Shown here piece after piece: positions 1 to 11,499 of a stretch of 64,000 nt of DNA. The notes beneath the pieces are model-generated. The model made no database searches. It was not told where the DNA came from and was given only the letters and a program-made list of their open reading frames with translations. Within the stretch, counting starts at the first letter, position 1; each line of letters begins with the position of its first letter. The DNA lies in NCBI GenBank assembly GCA_007115705.1, contig QXEO01000334.1, positions 777,567 through 841,566 on the forward strand, written 5' to 3'. This DNA comes from Dactylis glomerata (lineage: Eukaryota > Streptophyta > Magnoliopsida > Poales > Poaceae). The translations under genes were made by a program, and so were the position numbers.

Positions 1-99
1 AAATAAAGTGCATTATTTTGGATAATCATTTAATTATAAGCATTAAGTAGCTACATGTCCCTAGCTACTAGAATAATAAGTGGCCTGGCCTGTTTTCGT

Positions 100-963
100 G
101 TCTCCCTCCAGTGACTGGGCGGCAGCAAACCAAAGCTCCCAAATCCCTAGATCTTTGGCAGCGTGGGCGTTGATCGCCTCTCCCTCCGATTGTCGCTCCG
201 GCAGCAAGAGGGAGGGGGATCTCGTTCTTCCTTTTTGTAGTTAGGGTTAGGACTTATCTGCTGTGATGCGTTATTGAGGTGGTGGGAGCGACGTCGGAGC
301 AAATAAATCTGCCTCAACTCCACTTCCACACCGGCGGCGATCCTCACGACGACATGATCTCAGAGTTGATGGCAAAGTGTGCTTGTTGATCCTTTAGATC
401 GGAAGTGTGGTCTTCTCACTGTTCTTCAGATCTGGCGAGATCTGTTTCTTGATGTGTCGCTGGTGCTCGTCGTTATCCACGACGGCGCTGGGGTCAGGGC
501 AAGGTGAGTGCTCTGGAGCATGGATGCTGGTCCGGAGGTGGTTGATCTATCGTTATTCCCCGACTTCGTCGATGGGATACAATGGCTCTTGGTCCAATGA
601 AGCATGGGGACTTCCCCCGGTTGATGTGCCACAACGACATGTGCCTCGCTGCTTGCAGTAGGCCTATTCATCGACTCAAAAAGCCTTATTGGCGATGGTG
701 CTTCTTTGGATCTGGCAATGGTGGTGGCTAAGCATCTCTTCCGATGTGCGTCTAGGCGACATTGGAGTGTGGTGGCGGCCACTAGGTGTGAGTGCAGAAA
801 AAACTATGGATGGTTTTATATTTTTCTATCCTTTAGGATTTTCTTTACAAAGTGTCCAGGACAACGGTTTTCTCCTGGTCTGTCTTTGTCTTTTAGTTTC
901 CATGTGTGTTTACTCATGTAACTTGATTTTCTATTAATGAAATGCGTGGTGTCTCTAAAAAAA
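100..963 (+). mobile_element. non-LTR-like retroelement remnant with A-tail
   Basis: The segment ends with TTCTATTAATGAAATGCGTG followed shortly by a run of seven A (957-963), the form of a polyadenylated retroposon or LINE 3' end in grasses. No reverse transcriptase or endonuclease can be read in any frame, and the short ORFs here overlap one another on both strands without domain character. The 5' boundary is not defined and no target-site duplication was found. It could instead be a retroposed transcript of unknown origin. Confidence 0.4.
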
Positions 964-1205
964 GCTACCGTGCAGTAAAGAAATCGAGTTAACTTCTGTG
1001 GATCTCTTTTAGAAGCTGGACCAAATGTAGAATATGAAACACATAGATCTACTGTAATAAATTGAACAAATCTGGATATAAGTAAACTTGGGGTAAGGTA
1101 TACTATTGTAGGACATAGATCTAGTATTTTAGAGAGCAGAGAACGTCCAGTACACATCTAAATGTTTGTATCACATAGATCCAATCATACACACTAAAAT
1201 ATGAG
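964..1205. other. host DNA left of the 19-kb gypsy element
   Basis: AT-rich DNA without coding character. Its last ~30 bases resemble the repeat unit found just right of the gypsy element (20683-20880), so the element landed inside a small tandem repeat. The final five bases (1201-1205, ATGAG) are the left target-site duplication. Confidence 0.6.
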
Positions 1206-1540
1206 TGACGAGGGTTAACTCGACAAATGTCCAATATGAAGGACTTAGGACCGGGGGAGTAGGGCGTCGGATGAACTCGAAGGTAAAATCAGTCAAACAA
1301 GGTGTGTATCGAAAGTAAACGTAAGAGCAAACTTGGCTTGCTTTCAATCTGTCCCTTACCATCCTCTCCTGGCCCCTATATATAGGTGACCAGGTATCAA
1401 GGATCGGGAGGGGTCCGGTACATATTACAATATCGGTATACGACATGAACTCGTATCTCGATTTAGATTACACTTGGGCATAGTCTTATCGGGCCTCAGG
1501 GATACCCAACTGACGGGCTCTATTATCTATACCCTTGTCA
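1206..1540 (-). repeat. 3' LTR of minus-strand gypsy element
   Basis: 335 bp, near-identical to 20348-20682. It contains CTATATATAG (around 1376-1385), a TATA-like palindrome. On the element's strand it is the downstream LTR, preceded by the polypurine tract at 1541-1552. Confidence 0.9.
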
Positions 1541-2273
1541 GTAGCCCCCGAGATTCTACCAGAATTGTAGATTCGGGTTGAATCTCAAATCTTTATTTCT
1601 TTGACTTGATCAATTTTTTGACTTCTTCTTCCTGTATTAAAAAATAAACACTTTCCATTATATCATTTCGCAAGGGGTTTTGATGAACAATCCTGACAAC
1701 TCTGACGGATCAAGATGCCAGTTAACTGCCGGAACAGATACTTGTCACCTACTTCAAATTCAATCCCCTTGGACTTGAATTCGGGAAACCGGTCAAACCC
1801 ATTCTTTTGCCGCATTTTGGACTTACAAAAAATGAGTCCCAGTGGTTCTCAGCATACCCAGTGCGTCCACCAGGATTTTCTTCGCGTCGTAGACACGGAT
1901 ATTTTCTAGCAGAGCGCATCCATGTGCGTATACCAAGCCACACAGGACAGATCCTGGGGTCTTACCTTCATGATATGTTTCAATCATGGCATTCGAGCTT
2001 TGTCGCGATGACGCAACTCGAGAATCATATGTCGTAGCCTTGTTTGACTGTTTCAGTTCTAAAAATATTCGGGTTATTCAGCCTTGATTAATATAAACTC
2101 CCTCCCGATGGAAGTAATGACGCTGTCCAAGTCTTCTTTTGCCTTCTTTGCTCTCTTTATACATGTACAAATATCGTCGGGTGCGCGGCCAGCACTCCTG
2201 ATGGGAGTAGCCCCTGAGGCTATAGTCGAAAACTTGTTTCGAGTATAGGCTCAAATAAATTGTACCTTCTTTG
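1541..2273 (-). other. non-coding 3' internal region of gypsy element
   Basis: No retrotransposon protein domain can be read in either strand. The right part (2171-2243) is a copy of a GC-rich motif repeated at 10973-11045 on the other side of the Athila insertion. Confidence 0.6.
2171..2243. repeat. tandem-repeat unit split by Athila insertion (copy 1)
   Basis: The core ATATCGTCGGGTGCGCGGCC is followed by a matching GGGAGTAGCCCC-type stretch. A second copy lies at 10973-11045. Without the inserted element the two would be about 129 bp apart, so the Athila element entered a short tandem array inside the gypsy element. Confidence 0.75.
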
Positions 2274-2278
2274 ATCAT

Positions 2279-3822
2279 TGATACGTCTCAAACGTATCTA
2301 TAGTTTTTGATGCTCCATGCTTGTTTTTACACCATTTGCCTACTGTTTTGTTATACTTCGTGGCATTTTTTATGTGATTTCTAGAACTAACCTATTGACA
2401 AGATGCCACAGTGCCAGTTCCCTGTTTTCTGCTATTTTTATGTTTCAGAAGTGATACACAGGAAATATTCTCGGAATTGGACGAAACAAATTCCAGAAGT
2501 CTTATTTTGCCCGGAAGCTTTCAGAGATCCGAAGAGGAGTAGGAGAGGGGCCACATGCCAGGCTCACACATGGGTGGCGTGGCCCAGGCCCTGGCCGCGC
2601 CACCATGGTGTGAGGATGCCTGGTCCCTTCTCTGACATCGCCCCTTCGCCTATATAAAGCCTCGGGACGGAAAACCCTAGAGGAGTCAACGAAATTTCCA
2701 GAACAGTTCCGCAGTTCCGCCGCCACCGCCGACGAATTTCAGGGGACAGAAGTCTCTGTTCCGGCACCCTGCCGGGACGGGGAAGTGCCCCCGGAGCCAT
2801 CTCCATCGGTCTCCATCGCTGTCTCCGCCGTCTCCATCGACCTCACCGCCATCTCCATCAACCTTGTTGTCTCCTATGGTGAGGAGGGAGTAGTTCATCC
2901 CCGGGGCTGAGGGCTCTACCAGTAGCTATGTGGTTCACCTCTCTCTCCCATGATGTGATCTTTGTGTGATCGTCAGCTTTGTATCATGTTGAACAAGTAG
3001 ATGTTATTATTCACATATTATGTGTACTCTAGTGGTATTATTAAAGTAATCTATTCTTGCTGCCATGGTGTAACGGTGACAGTGCGTGCATCATGGTGGT
3101 ACTTGGTCTAGGCTACGATTGTGATCTTTTATGGATTATGAGAATAATTATTACTATGATAGTATTGAAGTGATCTATTCCTCCTTTCATGGTGTAATGT
3201 TGACAGTGTGTGCACCGTGTTAGTTCTTGGTCTAAGTTGCAATAATATCTATCTTGAGTTGTGATCTGATTTGAATATCTCTATGAGTGGTGTTTGTCAA
3301 GTACTTGATGAACTTTAAGGAGTGCTTCGTAGCCCTACACAATGATTAGTGTTATTCAATAGGAGAGTAATTCAGAGTACCATAGTGAAGAGAAGTTGTT
3401 TATTTGTTCAATCATGTTATATTTGTTGGGAGTGTGTCCACTAGTGAAAGTATGATCCATAGGCCTTGTTTCCAAGCATTGCACACCATTTACTTGATAT
3501 TTTGTTACATGTTTGCTCGCAGCGATTTTTATTCCAGATTGCATTTACTACTCATAATCATCACTACCACTTGTATTTCACTATCTCTTCGCCGAACTAG
3601 TGCACCTATACATCTGACAAGTGTATTGGGTCTGTTGGGGACACAAGAGACTTTCTGTATCGTAATTGCAGGGTTGCTTGAGAGGGATAGCTTTGACCTC
3701 TTCCTCCCTGAGTTCGATAAACCTTGGGTGCTCCACTTAAGGGAAACTTGCTGCTGCTCTACAAAACTCTGCACTTGGAGGCCCAACACTGTCTACAAGA
3801 ACATAAGCGTGTGTAGACATCA
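2279..3822 (+). repeat. 5' LTR, Athila element 1
   Basis: 1,544 bp, the same length as its partner 9403-10946. It includes a CTATATAAAGC promoter-like box (around 2650). The two LTRs differ by scattered substitutions and compensating small indels. Confidence 0.95.
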
Positions 3823-3832
3823 AGCTCTTTTC

Positions 3833-3849
3833 TGGCGCCGTTGCCGGGG
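3833..3849 (+). other. primer-binding site, tRNA-Asp type
   Basis: TGGCGCCGTTGCCGGGG begins 10 bases after the LTR end (3822). This is the Athila-lineage tRNA-Asp primer site. Confidence 0.85.
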
Positions 3850-3962
3850 AGGTAAGGTAAAAGGTACTCGCATCCTCCTGTGTGAGTGCTCAGAGTTATT
3901 TCCTTTAGATTCTACAATTACATCTTTTTGGTTCTTGTTTTTATTTTCACTAGTTAGGCTTA

Positions 3963-6284
3963 ATGGAAAACAAAGAGTTCTTTAGTCTTTAACCTAATTT
4001 TAGATTTGAAGAGAAAATTGAAAATCCTTTGGAGCTTATTTCGCATAGCAATGTTATTAGTACGAATGCTTTGAATACCGTTAATGCTAATGCTATAGAA
4101 AAGTCTAAGCTTGGGGAAGCTGGTTTTGTTAAGTATGATATTTTTAGTCCCCCAGCTTTAGTGGAGAAAGTTTGTTCTGATAATATTTTATCTCCCATAT
4201 GTGATGTTTCTAGTGATGCTTGTGCTCCTCATCCTTTTTAAATACCTATGAAGATTGTTGAACATGTTAGGGATAACTGCTATTTAGGAGATGGAACTGT
4301 CCATCCTGGTGACCATTTGCTTTTTATACATGAATTATGCGAGTTGTTCCAGTGTGCAGGTATTTCAATGAACCAAGTTAAGAAGAAGCTATTCTCTTTT
4401 TCACTGAAAGGCAGAGCTGAGGAATGGTATAAAACATTGAAGGATGGCCGATCTATTGATTGGGAGGAAATGGAACCTCTCTTTTATTCTAAATTCTATC
4501 CTTCTAGTCAGGTTTATAAAGATAGGAATTACATTTATAATTTTCATCCGCATGAGGGAGAAAGCATTGCCCAAGCTTGGGGAAGATTGAAGTTACTAAT
4601 GCATAAATGTCCTATTCATGATCTTCCCCGTAATATTGTTATTAATATTTTTTATGCAAGGCTTTCAGGATATTACAAGGACTATCTAGATGCATGCTTT
4701 GATGGGTCTTTAACAAGCAAGGATGTCGACACCAAGTGGGGTCTGCTTGAGACAATTCAAAACAATATTGAAGGTTGGGATAGCAACAAAGGTAAAGGAT
4801 CAGGTATGAATTACAAGTTTGATTGCATTAAGTCTTTCGCTGAAACTGCTAATTTTCAAGAGCTTAGTGCTAAATATGGTCTTGATCCTCAAATTATGGT
4901 TGATTGCTTTAAAGCCTTTGCTTCCCATATGAATGTTCCTAAAGGAAATGGGGACGTGTATCATGAACCTTTTAAGGACACTTGCATAGAAAGTGATATT
5001 GTTATTGATGATTGCAATAAACATGCTCAAACTTCTAAAAGTCCTATTTCTTATAAGCATGTTAATTTTTGTGGAGTACATAGACCTTGTGAACAGAGTT
5101 ACAACAAGGAAGATTATTACATCACCCACGCAAATGAAGAAACCAGTATGTGGCTCAAGGATCTAGATGTGCTTGGTGAAAGGGTTTGTGAGCTTTATCC
5201 TTTTCTTTGTGAATTTTGCGGTGAAAAGGGTCACTTTAATTTTCAATGCCCAATTAATCAAACGAGTACCGCAGATTTGTATTGTGATGATAAGATTACT
5301 TTCAATCAGTATGATGAGCTTACTTTGTTTTTGAATTGTGAACAGATATCTAGAAAGATTTCTTTGGTTGATATGAGAGATGTTGATATTAATAGTACCC
5401 TTCGTGGTTGTCGTCTCTATTGTGCTAAAGATTGCCTCGCAAATACTTACTTACAAGATCTTATAAAACATGATGTTTTGCCAAGCTATGACAGGATTAA
5501 TAGATGTTTCAATCTTATTAATAGAGAGGAGGAATCCTCCAAAGTTTCTTCTGTTATTCCTGCCAGCAAACCAGATTATGTGGAGAAGATGCCTTTCCCT
5601 CCTAGAGAATATGTGGAGAAGATGCCCTTCAAGTCTCTCCCTCCTAAAGGAGAGAGTAAGAAGAGTATGAAGAAGAAGAAGAAGAAGAGGAGTAAGAGGC
5701 GAGAGGACACGGTATCTTCCCCTAAGCTTTATGATCCTGCTATAGATTATGATAATTATGATTGGGATGATGTTCCTATGCCTATTACTTATGTTAGTGA
5801 TCATGATTGGGAAAAGCACTCTACTTTTGATATTGAAAATCTTTTTGGTACCAATTCTAAGGTTAATAATTGTTGTACCATTAGTGCTATCCATGTTCCT
5901 TCTTATGATGATATGTTTGATGAATATGCTTTGCGACATAGTAGTTCTCTATCTCTTGATGATACTAAGCCTCTAGTTTATGATGATGAGTATAATGTTT
6001 TCAGTTCACCTACTTTTGAGGAGAAAATTAGTTATGATTACAATATGCCTCCGGTCTTTGATGATTATGGTGATGAGAATAATTATTCTGTTGAATCTGC
6101 TCCTACTACTATTGTTCATGTGGGGAGTATTAATCCTTTTATGCATGTGGCTCATGATAGGGATGCTTTACGTGATAGTTATATTGTTAATTCTATTCAT
6201 GATGCTACTGAAAGTTATTATGAGAGAGGGAAACATGGTTTGATGGATCTCAACAATATTGAGTTTCCCCTCTTTATGTTGTAA
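3963..6284 (+). pseudogene. Athila-type gag with two in-frame stops
   Basis: One frame runs from an ATG at 3963 to 6284 with stops at 3990 and 4239; the stretch 4248-6284 (678 codons) is fully open. It encodes a plant retrotransposon Gag capsid region: the motif AEEWYKTL and the segment around WEEMEPLFYSKFYP lie in the first 90 codons of the open part. A CCHC zinc knuckle (CEFCGEKGHFNFQC) lies near codon 325, and a basic run of lysines near codon 475. The C-terminal third is rich in Asp, Tyr and Ser. Gag packages the element RNA into particles. The frame stops before any protease, unlike complete Athila elements. Confidence 0.85.
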
Positions 6285-9200
6285 TTCTTGAAGTTGTACT
6301 TGTTTTGCCTTCCTATGCTTTTTGCTTTGCGCTTTTATGACTTGTCTCTTTACAAGACTATTTTTCATAGGAAGTGGTTTAGATTTAAATGTGTTCCATA
6401 CTTGCTTTTTGATGCTCTCTATTGCTTTAAGTTCTATATGGCGCCTTTGCCTCAAGCTCTTATATGGCGCCCACATGAGAATCTTTGCAAATTACTGCGC
6501 CTAGCTCAAAGGCGTTAAAGAAAAGCACTCTTGGGAGATAACCCATTGTTTATTTTTTAGTACTTTTTCTTTTATTTGAGTCTTGGAAGTTATTACTTCT
6601 GTAATAACCTCTCCTTATCATTTTTATTTCGTTTTTGTGCCAAGAGAAGCCTCTAATTTGAATGAGGTAAAGATTTGGGGATGTTGCTGTCCTGAAACTG
6701 TTTTTGGTGCTGCACCGTAAAAATTCGTATAAATTCTCTGTCTATCTTTTGGACCTGCGATTTCTTGTGCATATGCCCCAGGTTATATCCAAACTTTCGT
6801 TACTGGAACACTTTTTGATTTGAGCAACAGAAAACCCCTCAAAAATTCGACCTTTGTCAGCTGTTCAGTTTTGACATATTTCTGCCAATATTTGTGTTTG
6901 CCACTTTATCGCTTTCTTTTGATCACGGAACTTTTGGGGAGGTTGCTACAGTAGTATTTGCTATATATGTGGTGGTTTTGGGTTGAAACCTGAAGCAAAA
7001 AGAGGTTGATTATATGTTATGCTTACACTAATGTTGCTAATAGATTTGTGTTTAGTTTTGTATGAAGGAAGTTTTCAAGTGTAGGGATTGGAGAATGATG
7101 AGATGAGTTGAAGAATGGACAAAAGCTCAAGCTTGGGGATGCCCATGCATCACCCCAAGAAATATCCAAGAAGTACAAGCGTCAAAGCTTGGGGTGCCCC
7201 CGAAGCACCCCTTCTTCATCGGCAAAAATCAGGTCACCTTTCAAGACACTATATTTTTATTGCTTATGCATTATGCGTTTTTCTTGGAGCGTCAGTTGTT
7301 TTAGTTTTCTTAGTTAGTTTAGTTTTGTTTGATGCAATAAATGGTTAGATCACATCATGTTTCTTTTTGAGGAGATGAACTCGCTTTTCATTTGCCAAGA
7401 ACACTCTAGTTTTCACTCTTATCGTTCAATGAGTGTTCTCTTTTTCTGCTACTGCGTTTAGCTTTCGATTTTCGCCTTGATTTGCATTCAGATCTTATCA
7501 TATCTTTTCATCAAGGTGTATTTTTGCCTCTGGTCTTTATTGGTTTTTATCAAAAGAGGTGTTTATAAAAAGTTCGAATGGTGTTGGATAAGAGAAAAAG
7601 CTTTATGCAAAAAAGTGCTACAAGAAGGAGCTTGTGTAGACTGCGGCTTAGGCTTTTGCATGTCGTGCTTGATGTCTTTTTGATAGTATGCTTAGTGGTT
7701 TTGCTGTAGCATGACTTGTCTCAAATAACTGAGATTGCTTAATGAGCCTTTGAAAAAATCATGCGTTGTTTTAATTGTTTGGAAGCATTATTTTGGTTTT
7801 CTCATTGATGCTTTATTTGGGTTGACTTGGCGCATGCTCACACATGTTAGACTCTTACAAAGTCGCCAATAGCCTCTATGATCATTTAGTTTTTGACTTT
7901 TGATGCCATCTTATGCTTCTTTTAATGTCGCTTTGTCGTTTTGCATGATTATGGCCATTATTGCTCTCTTAGTTGGTCGCTCCCAGTCTTTTGCTAGCCC
8001 TCGCCATGTACTGAGTATGAGCTCTACTCGTGCATCCAACTCCTAAAATCCAAAGTCTTCCAAAGTGTCCACCATACATACCTACTAGCAATTTGCTATT
8101 CCAAGTAAATTTGACTTGCTTTTATTTTCTCTTCAAATTAAACTCTTACCAGTGTTATGCGAAATTCGGTCAGTAAAGCTCTCACGAACCGGAAGGCACA
8201 CTTTACTTTTCCTATTCTTAAAATTTGACATTGTGGTCTCTTATGTTGAGTTGTTATGCTTGCAAGTTGTAAGTTGGAGACTAGCCCAGCCATGCAGTCA
8301 TGGGCAAGCTTTCAACATTGCACTTCTTATTTGAGTTGATATCATGATCTTTTGTTTATGGATGCCCGCGGTGTGAAATGAATTGGGAATCTTGTGGGGA
8401 TCATGGAGTTTGTATATGTGTTAGGGAAACGCCGGGCCGCTAATCTAAGCCATGCATAATTCATGGTGGAAATTTGCAGCATACCCATGGTGAACATTCG
8501 ACGACGCATCTCACAATAAAAAGCTAAACAAATGGCAAATAAAAGAGATGTCGAGGTGTTCATTGTCTGCTTGTCCTGTCATTTTGGTGTGGGCTTGTTC
8601 CATGTCATCGGGCACGGAGGTACCCCATTGGCGGTTCTCAATGATATGCATATACTTACAATGACAAGAGCCTTGCTTGGGACTCTAAGTAAAGTAGCAT
8701 GAGGTTTGGGTACTCGTACTCACGGGACACGAGGTTTTCAACTTATGATTTGTCAAGCATATGCATCATAATTGTTCTCGCATTAACTTTAACCATTCAA
8801 GATGCTTATGATGGGGGCAATGAGAGCTCAAAGCTAGTAAGTACCATAATTTTTGAAGGTTATAAAACTTGCAATCACTGCTTCCCTCTGTGAATGGCCT
8901 TTCTTCTACTTTTATGTTGAGTCACCACCTTCTTTCTTTATGCACCATAAGAGAGCATAGTTGTCATTCTTAGTATAATGTGCATTGTCCCAAAGTTTTC
9001 ATTGATTGATTCATATTGTTGGTTTCACTTGTTCTCAAATTATTTGTATCTAGTCGCCCTCTTAAACTTGAAGGTGTCCTATGCATTTATGTTTTGCTCT
9101 CTTCGAAGGACAAGCTGAAAACCATTTGTATGTTTTTCCTTATGATTTGAACACACGTTTGACTTTCATTGTTTCATTATTCATGATCTTTTGTTTGTGT

Positions 9201-9402
9201 TCATTTGCATGTTTACAACATGGTTGCTAAGTTCTTATTGTTAAGATTATATCTTCATGCCCATGTTTTAAGTTCTTATGATCCCAGCTCACAACGCTTA
9301 CATATATGATCAAAGTTGTGATGGTGCATGCCACCTCAAAAATTATTTCTTTTGTTATCACTTACCTACTCGAGGACGAGCAGGAGTTAAGCTTGGGGAT
9401 GC
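6285..9402 (+). other. non-coding 3' body of Athila element 1
   Basis: No protease, reverse transcriptase or integrase motif is visible. From about 6493 to 9402 it is collinear and highly similar to 38951-41877 of the second Athila element. It ends in GGAGTTAAGCTTGGGGATGC directly before the 3' LTR, which serves as the polypurine tract. Confidence 0.8.
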
Positions 9403-10946
9403 TGATACGTCTCAAACGTATCTATAATTTTTGATGCTCCATGCTTGTTTTTACACCATTTGCCTACTGTTTCATTACACTTCGTGGCATTTTTTATGTG
9501 ATTTCCGGAACTAACCTATTGACAAGATGCCACAGTGCCACTTCCCTGTTTTCTGCTATTTTTGTGTTTCAGAAGTGATACACAGGAAATATTCTTGGAA
9601 TTGGACGAAACAAGTTCCTAAAATCTTATTTTGCCCGGAAGCTTCCAGAGATCCGAAGAGGAGTAGGAGAGGGGCCACAGGCCAGGCTCACACATGGGTG
9701 GCGCGGCCCAGGCCCTGGCCACGCCACCATGGTGTGAGGACGCCTGGTCCCTCCTCTGACATCGCCCCTTCGCCTATATAAAGCATCGGGACGGAAAACC
9801 CTAGAGGAGTCGATGAAATTTCCAGAACAGTTCCGCAGTTCTGCCGCCGCTGACGATGAATTTCGGGTGACAGAAGTCTCTGTTCCGGCACCATGCCGGG
9901 ACGGGAAAGTGCCCCCGGAGCCATCTCCATCGGTCTCCATCGCCATCTCCGCCATCTCCATCGACCTCACCGCCATCTCCATCAACCTTGCTGTCTCCTA
10001 TGATGAGGAGGGAGTAGTTCATCCCTAGGGCTGAGGGCTCTACCGGTAGCTATGTGGTTCACCTCTCTCTCCCATGATGTGATCTTTATGTGATCGTGAG
10101 CGTTGTATCATGTTGAACAAGTAGATGTTATTATTCAGATATTATGTGTACTCTAGTGGTATTATTAAAGTAATCTATTCCTCCTGCCATGGTGTAATGG
10201 TGACAGTGCGTGCATCATGGTGGTACTTGGTCTAGGCTACGATTGTGATCTTTTATGGATTATGAGAATAATTATTACTATGATAGTATTGAAGTGATCT
10301 ATTCCTCCTTTCATGGTGTAATGTTGACAGTGTGTGCACCGTGTTAGTACTTGGTCTAAGTTGCAATAATATCTATCTTGAGTTGTGATCTGATTTGAAT
10401 ATCTCTATGAGTGGTGTTTGTCAAGTACTTGATGAACTTTAAGGAGTGCTTCGTAGCCCTACGCAATGATTAGTGTTATTCAATAGGACAGTAATTCAGA
10501 GTACCATAGTGAAGAGAAGTTGTTTATTTGTTCAATCATGTTATATTTGTTGGGAGTGTGTCCACTAGTGAAAGTATGATCCATAGGCCTTGTTTCCAAG
10601 CATTGCACACCGTTTACTTGCTATTTTGTTACATGTTTGCTCGCAGCGATTTTTATTCCAGATTGCATTTACTACTCATAATCATCACTACCACTTGTAT
10701 TTCACTATCTCTTCGCCGAACTAGTGCACCTATACATCTGACAAGTGTATTGGGTGTGTTGGGGACACAAGAGACTTTCTGTATCGTAATTGCAGGGTTG
10801 CTTGAGAGGGATAGCTTTGACCTCTTCCTCCCTGAGTTCGATAAACCTTGGGTGATCCACTTAAGGGAAACTTGCTGCTGCTCTACAAACCTCTGCACTT
10901 GGAGGCCCAACACTGTCTTCAAGAACAGAAGCGTGTGTAGACATCA
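9403..10946 (+). repeat. 3' LTR, Athila element 1
   Basis: 1,544-bp partner of 2279-3822, followed by the right TSD ATCAT (10947-10951). Confidence 0.95.
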
Positions 10947-10972
10947 ATCATCAGATAATAACTTATTTGATA

Positions 10973-11045
10973 ATATCGTCGGGTGCGCGGCCAGCGCTCC
11001 CGATGGTAGTAGCCCCCGAGGCTATAGTCGAATATTTTCGGGTAA
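10973..11045. repeat. tandem-repeat unit split by Athila insertion (copy 2)
   Basis: Partner of 2171-2243 within the gypsy host element, with a few substitutions. Confidence 0.75.
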
Positions 11046-11343
11046 AGACTCAAAAAATGAGTTTTCTTCCTTGATGCCTCTGTATCTTTCATAACAATTT
11101 TTCATCGACTTCCTTGGTCATCATCAATACGCAAAATGTCATACCAGACTTTTGCTGAATTTTTCCTATGAGTGTCTATAACTGTCATGTTCTTATTTTC
11201 CCGTTACTCTGTATGTGATTTGACTGGGCGCTGACCGTTGCTCGTGGGCAGCATGGTAATTTTACAATTTTTCCTGCCCGTTAGTGGGCTACCGCTTCCG
11301 CTTCTTGCGCCACGTCGCAGCCCACGTTCCTTCACCAGGACGC

Positions 11344-11350
11344 TTTATAA
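11344..11350 (+). promoter_or_regulatory. possible TATA box of the antisense ORF
   Basis: TTTATAA stands about 150 bp upstream of the antisense ORF ATG (11500), on the strand opposite to the element's own transcript. The position suits an independent promoter, but there is no transcript evidence. Confidence 0.4.
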
Positions 11351-11499
11351 GGGGAATAGTGGGGCTGTTACTGTTTACCAGTTCATTGCTCCGCCGCCGC
11401 CACCATTGCTACATCCTCTTTGCGCTCATGAGCTTCTTCACGGCCCCCTGGCCGCCGCCGCTGTAGATGCGCGTAAAGACCCTTGCGCACAAGAACAAG

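Larger units (their letters stand above)
2279..10946 (+). mobile_element. gag-only Athila-type (Sabrina/WHAM-like) retrotransposon
   Basis: Two 1,544-bp LTRs (2279-3822 and 9403-10946) begin TGATACGTCTC and end in CATCA, flanked by the TSD ATCAT (2274-2278, 10947-10951). The primer-binding site TGGCGCCGTTGCCGGGG is complementary to the tRNA-Asp 3' end, as in the Athila lineage. The body holds a gag pseudogene and about 3.1 kb of non-coding DNA; protease, reverse transcriptase and integrase are absent, so it is non-autonomous. It is nested in the 1206-20682 gypsy element and is therefore younger. Confidence 0.95.

Noticed and set aside
3404..3985. 193-codon ORF (and its copy at 10528-11094)
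   Set aside because: Lies within the LTR of Athila element 1 and runs across its border; repeated with the LTR, no domain.
5451..6243. Ile/Met-rich ORFs on both strands
   Set aside because: Out-of-frame shadows of the gag C-terminal Asp/Tyr-rich region.
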